A DNA stretch of 13,692 bases from Verrucomicrobiaceae bacterium (GTDB lineage: Bacteria; Verrucomicrobiota; Verrucomicrobiia; Verrucomicrobiales; Verrucomicrobiaceae). The translations under genes were made by a program, and so were the position numbers. The first letter of the stretch is position 1; each line of letters starts with the position of its first letter. Where the stretch lies: NCBI GenBank assembly GCA_947463285.1, contig CANHTV010000052.1, positions 1 through 13,692 of the forward strand, written 5' to 3'. Below, piece by piece: positions 1 to 6,498 of this stretch. The notes beneath the pieces were generated by a model. The model ran no database searches. It was given only the letters and a program-made list of their open reading frames with translations, and was not told the DNA's origin.

Positions 1-2141
1 GCAGCGGCGAGGAGCTTCTGCGTGGCGGCTTCGAGGGCGTCGAGTCCGGCGTTGTTGAGGTCCTGCACCTGGATTTTAAAGCCGCCGGCATTGCCGAGAC
101 CACGCAGTGGCGGTGGTGGCAACACGAGCACGCGGCCTTCCTGAATGGTGGCGAATTTTTCGCGGATGCTGGCGAGCAAGCGGTCGCCTTTCATCTCGGG
201 CGAAGTGCGTTTTGCGAAGTCATCGAAGACGAGGAAGGCCGCGCCGACGTTGGGCTGGTTCGCTTGCAAAACGGAGCTGTAACCGGAGATGGCGAAGGTG
301 TGCGCGATGCCGGGGATCTGCTGCGCCATGCGGTCCATCTTGCGTACGACGGCGTCGGTGCGATCAAAGGCTGACGCGTCCGGCAGTTGCACGAGCACGA
401 TGGCGTAACCCATGTCCTGCGCCGGGATGTAGCCGCTTGGCACAGTATTGAAGACCTTTTGCGTGAGGAAGAGTAGCCCGACGTAGCCAAGGATCACGAA
501 CAGCGCGAGGCGGATGAGCTTGCGCACGAGCCCAGCGTAGAGGCTAGAGCTGAAGTCGAAGATCTTGTTAAACAGGCGGAAGAACAAGCCGAAGAAGAAA
601 TTGATGAGCTTCGTGAGCCAGTCGGTCTTCGCACCGTGCGGTTGCAGCAGGATGGCGCAGAGCGCGGGGCTGAGTGTGAGCGAATTGAAGGCTGAGATGA
701 CCGTGGAGACAGCGATGGTGAGCGCGAACTGTTTGTAAAACTGTCCGGTGATGCCGCTGACGAAAGCGGTGGGCACAAACACGGCACAAAGCACGAGCGC
801 CACGGCGATGACGGCACCGCTGACCTCTTTCATAGCCTGGATGGCGGCCTCGCGTGGCGCGAGGCCTTTGGCGATGTTTCGCTCGACGTTTTCGACCACG
901 ACGATGGCGTCATCAACGACGATGCCGATGGCGAGCACGAGACCGAAAAGGCTCAAATTGTTCAACGAGAAATCGAAGGCCTGCATGACTGCGAGCGTGC
1001 CGATGAGCGACACCGGCACAGCGAGCAGCGGGATGATGGAGGCACGCCAGCTTTGCAGGAAAAGAATGACGACGAAGACGACGAGCAACACAGCCTCGAC
1101 GAGCGTGGTGAGCACGGATTTGATCGAGGCGCGGACGAACTTGGTGGTGTCGTAATTGATGCGGTAGTCGATGCCGGGCGGGAAGCGCTCCTTGAGCTGC
1201 GCAAGGCGTGCATACACAGCGTCGGCGGTCTTGATGGCGTTGCTGCCGGGGAGCTGGAACACGCGCAGCGAGACGGCGTTGTAACCGTCCATGTAGGTCT
1301 TGCTGGAGTAGTCGCGTGAGCCGAGTTCGATGCGTGCGACATCGCGCAGGCGCACGACATCGCCGATGGTGCCGGTTTTAAGGACGATATCACCAAACTC
1401 TTCCGCTTTCTTCAAACGGCCCGGCGCGGTGAGCGTGTATTGAAACTCCAACCCTTCCGCTGCGGGCGGCTGCCCGAGTGAACCGGCGGCGACTTGCACA
1501 TTTTGTTCGCGAATAGCTCGCACGACATCACCAGCGGTGAGGCCGACGCCGGCGACTTTTTCAGGGTCGAGCCACACACGCATCGAGTAGTCCAAACCGC
1601 CGAGCGAGGAGGCCTCCGCGACGCCAGGGATGCGGGCGATTTCATTCTGAATCTGAAGCGTGACGTAGTTGCTGAGGTAGCCGACTTCACGCGAGCCATC
1701 CGGGCTGTAAAACTGCGCGGCGAGTGTGAGGTCGGGCGAGCGTTTATTCACGATGACACCGAGGCGGCGAACTTCCTCCGGCAAACGTGCCACAGCGGCG
1801 TTGACGCGGTTTTGCACGAGCACCTGTGCCTTGTCCAAATCCGTGCCGAGACGGAAGGTGACGGTGATTTGCACGCGGCCATCGCTGGTCGAGGACGACG
1901 AGAGGTAGATCATGTCTTCGACGCCATTGATCTCCTGCTCCAGCGGCGTGGAGACGGTCTCGGCGAGCGTGCGGGCATCGGCGCCTGGATAGGTAGCGGA
2001 GACGACGACGGTGGGCGGGATGACCTCGGGATACTGCGCCACGGGCAACGAAAAGTAGGCCAAAGCACCGAGCAACGTGATGACGATGCTGAGCACGCCC
2101 GCGAAGATGGGGCGGTCCACGAAGATGCGGGCGAAGTTCAT
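1..2141 (-). CDS. RND efflux pump, inner-membrane permease (HAE1/AcrB-MexF type), 3' end off window
   Basis: Proton-driven inner-membrane subunit of a tripartite RND exporter that moves hydrophobic or amphiphilic compounds from the periplasm or membrane outward. The reading frame is open from the ATG at 2141 to the window edge, giving 713 residues of the roughly 1040 usual for the family. The start MNFARIFVDRPIFAGVLSIV is the family's N-terminal helix 1. Around residue 50 comes the porter-domain start (VAQYPEVIPPTVVVSATYPGA), then VEDMIYLSSSST. The TM4 segment contains GIVVDDAIVVVENVER, with the proton-relay aspartates at residues 410 and 411, equivalent to AcrB D407/D408. The last visible residues (GNAGGFKIQVQDLNNAGL) match the second porter repeat. 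The start codon overlaps the adaptor stop as ATGA, implying translational coupling. The family is certain; the substrate cannot be told. The essential TM10 lysine lies beyond the edge, so completeness is unknown. Confidence 0.96.
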   Translation of the reverse strand, partial: MNFARIFVDRPIFAGVLSIVITLLGALAYFSLPVAQYPEVIPPTVVVSATYPGADARTLAETVSTPLEQEINGVEDMIYLSSSSTSDGRVQITVTFRLGTDLDKAQVLVQNRVNAAVARLPEEVRRLGVIVNKRSPDLTLAAQFYSPDGSREVGYLSNYVTLQIQNEIARIPGVAEASSLGGLDYSMRVWLDPEKVAGVGLTAGDVVRAIREQNVQVAAGSLGQPPAAEGLEFQYTLTAPGRLKKAEEFGDIVLKTGTIGDVVRLRDVARIELGSRDYSSKTYMDGYNAVSLRVFQLPGSNAIKTADAVYARLAQLKERFPPGIDYRINYDTTKFVRASIKSVLTTLVEAVLLVVFVVILFLQSWRASIIPLLAVPVSLIGTLAVMQAFDFSLNNLSLFGLVLAIGIVVDDAIVVVENVERNIAKGLAPREAAIQAMKEVSGAVIAVALVLCAVFVPTAFVSGITGQFYKQFALTIAVSTVISAFNSLTLSPALCAILLQPHGAKTDWLTKLINFFFGLFFRLFNKIFDFSSSLYAGLVRKLIRLALFVILGYVGLLFLTQKVFNTVPSGYIPAQDMGYAIVLVQLPDASAFDRTDAVVRKMDRMAQQIPGIAHTFAISGYSSVLQANQPNVGAAFLVFDDFAKRTSPEMKGDRLLASIREKFATIQEGRVLVLPPPPLRGLGNAGGFKIQVQDLNNAGLDALEAATQKLLAA

Positions 2142-3325
2142 GGCTGCTTGTCCTTCGCGGGTTGGGTGAGGGCCATGTCGGTGAGCGCGGGCTTCACTTG
2201 GTTGCCATTGCGCACGCTCATGAGGCCGAGGATGACGACGCGTTCGTCGGCTTTGAGTCCTTCACGCACGACCCGAAGTCCATCGACGAGCGGACCGAGC
2301 TTGATGGGGCGATACACGGCCTTGTCCTCGGCGTCGATGACCCACACATAACTGCTGCCTTGATCGTCGCCGACGGCTGCATCGCGAATGAGCAGCCCAT
2401 CGTATTCGCCGCTGCCGGGGATGCGCACTTTAGCAAAGAAGCCGGGAGACATGAGGCGGTCTTTGTTCGGAAATTGACCGCGCGCGCGGATGGTGCCGGT
2501 CTCAGGGTTAATCTGGTTATCCACGAAATCGATCTCACCTCTGTGTGGCCAGCCCTCCTGGTTCACGAGCGCCATTTCCGCCGGGATGCGCTGAAACAGG
2601 GCGCTCTCCCGTTCGCCCGTTTTGTGCATCTCGCGGTATTTGAGCGCGGAACGCTCATCGACCTCAATGTCGCAGTAGATCGGGTCGAGCGCGACGATGG
2701 TAGTGAGCAAGGTCGCATCTCTGGAGCCACCGGTGACGAGATTGCCTTCCGTAACTCGCGCATCGCTGATACGGCCACGGATCGGCGCGCGAATTTGAGC
2801 GAATTCGATATCGAGCTTGGCTGAGCTGACCATGGCTTCAGCGGCGCGTACGGCGGCCTGCTCACCAGTTGCGCTTTTTAGTCGGCGTTCGGATTCCTCG
2901 ATCGAAATGACCTGCCCCTGACGCAGCGTGGTGGCGTTTTTTGCCTCGATGTTCGCGAGATCGGCGTTCGTTTTCGCCTGCGCCAGCACCGCCTCGGCAC
3001 GTTGCACGATGGCCTCATAGGGGCGCGGATCGATGGTGAAAAGCAGATCGCCCTCCTTCACCTCGGTGCCCTCTTTGAAATGCACCTTGGTGAGGTAACC
3101 GGACACGCGGGCGCGGATTTCGACCTTGTCGCGGGCGATGAGGCGGCCGGTGAACTCATCCCAGTCCGTCAAGTGTCTGGCGATCGGTTTGGCGACGGTG
3201 ACCTCGGGCACGCCGACCTGCGGCGGACCCGCGGGGCCTTTGGCGACAGGTTTGCAGCTGGAAACAACGAGCGCCACCGCTAACAAAGTCAAGGCGCAGC
3301 GTAAAAAACGTGGGAGGGATCTCAT
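2138..3325 (-). CDS. RND efflux periplasmic adaptor subunit (AcrA/MexE-like lipoprotein)
   Basis: Membrane-fusion protein linking the RND pump encoded just downstream to an outer-membrane channel. The product is 395 residues, normal for the family. An N-terminal signal segment ends in a lipobox, VSSC, with the acylated cysteine at residue 24, so it should be anchored in the inner membrane facing the periplasm. The first lipoyl half-motif (IRARVSGYLTKVHFKEG) lies near residues 70-87. A long alpha-helical hairpin rich in Ala, Gln and Glu follows to about residue 175, then the second lipoyl half (IRAPIRGRISDARVTEG), a beta-barrel and the membrane-proximal domain (residues NPETGTIRARGQFPN are typical). 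The stop overlaps the pump start by four bases. No clear Shine-Dalgarno precedes the ATG at 3325. A regulator remnant is transcribed divergently 70 bases away, the usual layout for LysR-controlled pumps. Confidence 0.95.
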   Translation of the reverse strand: MRSLPRFLRCALTLLAVALVVSSCKPVAKGPAGPPQVGVPEVTVAKPIARHLTDWDEFTGRLIARDKVEIRARVSGYLTKVHFKEGTEVKEGDLLFTIDPRPYEAIVQRAEAVLAQAKTNADLANIEAKNATTLRQGQVISIEESERRLKSATGEQAAVRAAEAMVSSAKLDIEFAQIRAPIRGRISDARVTEGNLVTGGSRDATLLTTIVALDPIYCDIEVDERSALKYREMHKTGERESALFQRIPAEMALVNQEGWPHRGEIDFVDNQINPETGTIRARGQFPNKDRLMSPGFFAKVRIPGSGEYDGLLIRDAAVGDDQGSSYVWVIDAEDKAVYRPIKLGPLVDGLRVVREGLKADERVVILGLMSVRNGNQVKPALTDMALTQPAKDKQP

Positions 3326-3395
3326 GGTGGTTATCTACGGACCCTGGCAAGGGTAAAACAGTGCAGATCCGACATAACCCTTATACACTCGATGC
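3326..3395. promoter_or_regulatory. Divergent promoter/operator region between the efflux operon and the LysR remnant
   Basis: This 70-base gap must hold the start signals for both directions. It contains an inverted repeat ACCCT-GGCA-AGGGT at 3341-3354 and a further ACCCTT half-site inside the palindrome ATAACCCTTAT at 3374-3384. A TATAAG (minus strand, 3385-3380) and an overlapping TTATAC (plus strand, 3381-3386) could serve as -10 elements, but no convincing -35 boxes were found. The repeated half-sites are plausible LysR-type binding sites, though they do not give a clean T-N11-A box. The region's function rests on position; the individual sites are tentative. Confidence 0.45.
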
Positions 3396-3600
3396 ATGAC
3401 AAATCTGAATGATCTCCAACAAATCCGCGAGTTCGTACAAATTGCTGAAGCAGGAAGCATTTCGGCTGCCGCAAAGATTTTGAGTATGGGGCAGCCGACT
3501 CTGAGCCGTCATCTCGCCGCTCTGGAAACGCAGATCGGTGCCCCGCTGATTCGCCGAGACACGCACACGATGAGTTTGACCGAAGCGGGCCGCATCCGTA
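3396..3600 (+). pseudogene. LysR-type transcriptional regulator, N-terminal fragment only
   Basis: About 67 codons encode a typical LysR winged helix-turn-helix: DLQQIREFVQIAEAGSISAA, then the recognition-helix region PTLSRHLAALE, and the wing PLIRRDTHTMSLTEAG. A full LysR regulator has about 300 residues. Here the match ends at TEAGRI, where the linker helix that mediates dimerisation should begin. The effector-binding domain is entirely missing. Downstream the same frame stays open to 4043 but encodes nonsense relative to the next recognisable protein. LysR genes are usually transcribed away from the genes they control, so this was probably the regulator of the RND efflux operon. The end coordinate marks the approximate breakpoint (3590-3605), not a stop codon. 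The HTH assignment is strong; loss of function is inferred from the missing domains. Confidence 0.85.
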
Positions 3601-4051
3601 TGATGCCGGCAGCATTTTCGGCCTGTGCAACGCGCCTGTTTTTGTCGGCGATGAGATGTGGATGTATTATACCGCCGCGACGACTCCGCATGGTGGTCTG
3701 GCACCGGAAAAAGAGCAGTCCATCGCCCGTGCCGCATGGCGGATCGACGGACTGGCTTCTTTGCAGGCCAAGGACAAACTGGGGAGCATCGAAACACATG
3801 ATTTTGTCCCAGAAGGCGACAAGCTCACGGTCAATGCCGATGTCAAAAACGGCAGCCTCAGCGTCGAGGCGCTGGACGCCACCGGGCAGGTCATCCCCGG
3901 CTACGACAAGGAATCCAGCGTCATCTTTAAACAGGATTCCGTTAAGCTTCCCATCCGTTGGAAAGACGCGGACGCTTTGCCCGCAGGCAAACCCATCCGT
4001 CTCCGCTTCCATTTGGAGAATGGCGACCTCTACAGCTACCTGATCGATTGA
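3601..4051 (+). pseudogene. C-terminal fragment of a secreted glycoside-hydrolase-like protein
   Basis: In the frame ending with TGA at 4049-4051 the DNA encodes about 149 residues that read as the end of a five-bladed-propeller glycosidase: DAGSIFGLCNAPVFVGDEMW, then YYTAATTPHGG and IARAAWRIDGLASLQA. A beta-sandwich-like tail follows, with KLTVNADVKNGSLSVEALDA, LPIRWKD and RLRFHLENGDLYSYLID. Such tails are common at the C-terminus of GH32/GH43/GH117-like proteins in Planctomycetes and Verrucomicrobia; I recall this from the family and could not search it. There is no signal peptide, and the propeller that would carry the active site is missing. The only early in-frame ATG is at 3656, inside the domain. 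The upstream part has been replaced by the LysR fragment in another frame. The stop overlaps an ATG (4051) in frame with the next gene, suggesting the two were once one operon. Confidence 0.7.
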
Positions 4052-4095
4052 TGGAAGAACTCCTGACATCTCCTGCCGCCATCAAGTTACCCTTC

Positions 4096-5253
4096 ATGAA
4101 ATCGCTCCTTTTTCTGCTGCTCACTACCACCTGCCTCTGCGCAGACCCGGACGGACTACTGCTCGACCTCATCGTGCCGCCGCGTGATGGCGATCGCTTT
4201 TTGCACGCCGAGTATTCCTGCTGGATAGCAGACGCTTCGAAGCCGGTAAAGGCGGTCATCATTCACCAGCATGGCTGCACGAATGCCTCGCCGGAGAAGC
4301 ATCCACCGATCACGGGTGACTGGCATTGGCGGGCGCTGGCGCGGAAGCATGACGCAGCGCTGCTGGTGCCGATGTATCAGGTGGCCAAGGGCTGTGACGA
4401 GTGGAACGACCCCGACAGCGGCTCCGAGCGTGCTCTGATCACCGCGCTGGAGGATTTTGCGCAGCGGTCGAAGCGGCCTGAGATGAAAGAAGCGCCGTGG
4501 GTGCTGTGGGGACACTCTGGAGGCTCCAGTTGGTCCGCGCAGATGATCGTGCGGCATCCGAAACGAGTGCTCGCCGCCTCGTTTCGCGGAGGCTGCCACA
4601 AGCAGTTCGGTGTGCCGGAGTTTCGAGCAAAGTTTGCTGAAGCGGCTCGTGATATATCTCTGCTGTTTGTGTGGGGAAAACGTGAGTCGGTGCCTGCCTC
4701 CAGCCATTTTGTTTCATGGGGTCCGATGAACACGATGTATCGCGAATTGCGCGAGCATGGCGGAAAGGTCTGCCGAGTCATTGATCCACGCTCCGAGCAT
4801 GGGTGTGATGATTCACGGCTGATGAGCATCGGCTTCTTTGACACGGTGCTTTCAGGTCAGGCCACGGCGGAGCCTGTTGAAGGTGCCGACGTGGCTTGGT
4901 TTCCCAACGAATCATTCGCCGAACTTTGGCAGGAGTTTTCCGAGCATGGCACGCTCAAACCGCGCAAGCCTCCGAGCCTTGCTCCTGAACTCGAAATCAA
5001 AAAGGATGCCATGGGGCACACGCTCCTCACCTGGCGTGTCATCCCCGAAATCAGCGGTGGACTGAGAGCGCTACGTTTTTATCGCGATGGCTGGCTTTGG
5101 AAAGAAATGGGTCTCAAGTCTGCCGACTTCCTCGCTACCAGTCGCGACTCGACGCCTGAAGTTTTACGGCTTCAGGAGCTCAGTGATGATTCACTAGAGT
5201 CTCACACGTATAAGCTGACCTTCATCGACGCCGCAGGAAACGAATCTCCATAG
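4096..5253 (+). CDS. Secreted alpha/beta hydrolase (putative esterase) with C-terminal beta domain
   Basis: Predicted exported serine hydrolase of 385 residues. The signal peptide MKSLLFLLLTTTCLCA is followed by DPDG. An oxyanion-loop-like IIHQHGC lies near residue 55, the nucleophile elbow GHSGG has Ser141, and a likely catalytic histidine is His235 in SEHGCDD. Residues from about 295 on look like a beta-sandwich or fibronectin-like domain ending in FIDAAGNES. The frame is open further upstream. An in-frame ATG at 4051 overlaps the glycosidase-remnant stop, but 4096 is chosen because it places the signal peptide at the N-terminus. The next gene, a sialidase, starts 12 bases after the stop, so co-transcription is very likely. 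An O-acyl or carboxyl esterase acting on decorated glycans fits the context. The substrate is not evident, and a peptidase or lipase role cannot be excluded. Confidence 0.88.
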   Translation: MKSLLFLLLTTTCLCADPDGLLLDLIVPPRDGDRFLHAEYSCWIADASKPVKAVIIHQHGCTNASPEKHPPITGDWHWRALARKHDAALLVPMYQVAKGCDEWNDPDSGSERALITALEDFAQRSKRPEMKEAPWVLWGHSGGSSWSAQMIVRHPKRVLAASFRGGCHKQFGVPEFRAKFAEAARDISLLFVWGKRESVPASSHFVSWGPMNTMYRELREHGGKVCRVIDPRSEHGCDDSRLMSIGFFDTVLSGQATAEPVEGADVAWFPNESFAELWQEFSEHGTLKPRKPPSLAPELEIKKDAMGHTLLTWRVIPEISGGLRALRFYRDGWLWKEMGLKSADFLATSRDSTPEVLRLQELSDDSLESHTYKLTFIDAAGNESP

Positions 5254-5265
5254 CCTTTCACTTTC

Positions 5266-6417
5266 ATGATCCGCACTCTTCTCCTCACACTTATCGCCAC
5301 CATCGCCAGCGCCGAGCCGCTTCTCGAAAAAGTCGATGTCTTTCCTGCCAACACGAATGGCATCGCCCGCTATCGCATTCCAGGGATCGTGGTGACGCCA
5401 AAGGGCACCGTTTTGGCCTACTCGGAGGCGCGGCGGAATAGCAGCTCTGACTGGGGCGAGATCGAGATCCATCTGCGCCGCTCCACCGATGGTGGAAAAA
5501 CTTGGGAGGCTGGAAAGCACATCGCGCATCACGGAACTCGGATGGAAGGCAATCCGCACAAGAAAAAGGGTGGCGGCGAGAAGGAGCAGACGGTGAACAA
5601 CCCTGTTGCCATCGTCGATCGCGACACGGGTGCCATCGAGTTCCTTTACTGTATCAACTACGCCCGCTGCTACGCCATGCGCAGCACGGATGACGGCCTC
5701 ACTTGGAGCACACCCGTGGATGTCACGGCGACGTTTGAGCCGTTTCGGAAGCACTACGAATGGAAAGTGATCGCCACGGGCCCTGGGCACGGCATTCAGC
5801 TCAAGAGCGGTCGCCTCGTGGTGCCCATCTGGCTGGCGTATGGTAAGGAAGGCGATCATGCGCCCTCGGCTGCGGCCACGATCTACAGCGATGATCACGG
5901 CAAGACCTGGATCGCCGGCGATCTCGCGGTGCCAAACGAAGGCGAGTTCGGCAATCCGAATGAAACCATGCTCACGGAGCTTTCTGATGGTCGCGTCATG
6001 CTCGTCACGCGCAGTGTGTCGAAGCCGAATCGCAAGATCATCACCCTCAGTCCCAATGGAGCCAAGGGCTGGAGCAAGCCTGCTTTTCATGATCAACTCT
6101 GGGAGCCGATCTGCATGGCCAGCATCACAGCGCATCCTTCGCAGCCCGGCACGCTGGTCTATTCGAATCCTCACACACTGAAGCTCAATGCCGACGGCAA
6201 AGAAACACCTGCAGGCCGTGGCAAACGCGAAAACCTCAGCATCAAACTCAGCCGCGACGACGGCAAAACCTGGCCAGTGAGCAAAACGCTCGACGCAGGT
6301 CCCAGCGCCTATTCCGACCTCGCCGTGCTAACAGATGGCACCGTCCTCTGCCTTTGGGAAACGAAGAACGACATCCAGTGCGCCCGCTTTAATCTGGAGT
6401 GGATCACTGCGCCTTGA
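5266..6417 (+). CDS. Exo-alpha-sialidase-like enzyme (GH33, BNR/Asp-box propeller)
   Basis: Six-bladed-propeller sialidase homologue of 383 residues, predicted secreted (MIRTLLLTLIATIASA, then EPLL). GH33 enzymes release terminal sialic acids from glycoconjugates. The first triad arginine is in YRIP (Arg37). Asp62 in SSDWGEIEI is the probable acid/base. Four Asp-boxes (S-x-D-x-G-x-T-W) begin at residues 73, 140, 208 and 329. Glu233 in NPNETMLTELSDGRVM is the likely partner of the nucleophile. Arg249 and an arginine in GRGKREN (318 or 321) could complete the triad. Tyr349 in GPSAYSDLAVL is the likely nucleophile. All catalytic classes therefore appear present. It lies 12 bases after the esterase, which may remove acyl groups that block sialidases. 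Some bacterial homologues act on other acidic caps such as Kdn, so the exact sugar is open. Confidence 0.9.
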   Translation: MIRTLLLTLIATIASAEPLLEKVDVFPANTNGIARYRIPGIVVTPKGTVLAYSEARRNSSSDWGEIEIHLRRSTDGGKTWEAGKHIAHHGTRMEGNPHKKKGGGEKEQTVNNPVAIVDRDTGAIEFLYCINYARCYAMRSTDDGLTWSTPVDVTATFEPFRKHYEWKVIATGPGHGIQLKSGRLVVPIWLAYGKEGDHAPSAAATIYSDDHGKTWIAGDLAVPNEGEFGNPNETMLTELSDGRVMLVTRSVSKPNRKIITLSPNGAKGWSKPAFHDQLWEPICMASITAHPSQPGTLVYSNPHTLKLNADGKETPAGRGKRENLSIKLSRDDGKTWPVSKTLDAGPSAYSDLAVLTDGTVLCLWETKNDIQCARFNLEWITAP

Positions 6418-6423
6418 TCCTGC

Positions 6424-6436
6424 CAGCCGCAGGCTG
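6424..6436 (+). other. Short hairpin after the sialidase stop
   Basis: CAGCC-GCA-GGCTG forms a perfect five-pair stem with a three-base loop, seven bases after the sialidase stop codon. No T-run follows, so it is at best a weak or Rho-assisted terminator or an RNA-stability element; it may have no function. Confidence 0.3.
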
Positions 6437-6484
6437 CTTCAGTTCGTTCCATCTCTTGAAACGCCGTGCACGTAAGGCACTGTG

Positions 6485-6492
6485 CCCCCCCC
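6485..6492 (+). repeat. Homopolymeric C8 tract just upstream of the haem-protein start
   Basis: Eight consecutive C lie six bases before the ATG at 6499, where a Shine-Dalgarno sequence would normally sit. If translation instead begins at the in-frame GTG at 6466, the tract is coding and any slippage would shift the frame. The tract itself is certain; a regulatory role is speculative. Confidence 0.5.
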
Positions 6493-6498
6493 ATTGCC

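Noticed and set aside
1..2141. RND pump as a truncated pseudogene
   Set aside because: The segments checked (1-120, 601-660, 841-960 and 1561-2141) read in one frame with conserved motifs; the gene is incomplete only because the window ends.
1494..2351. Plus-strand open frame (285 codons) within the efflux genes
   Set aside because: It is antisense to the RND pump and adaptor, whose continuous minus-strand frames show conserved family motifs.
3958..4095. Upstream in-frame extension of the esterase
   Set aside because: The frame is open from 3958 but overlaps the glycosidase remnant and would bury the signal peptide; the ATG at 4096 is a better start.
5194..6174. Minus-strand open frame (326 codons) opposite the sialidase
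   Set aside because: The plus strand carries all sialidase motifs across this span; the antisense product is Arg/His-rich without a domain.
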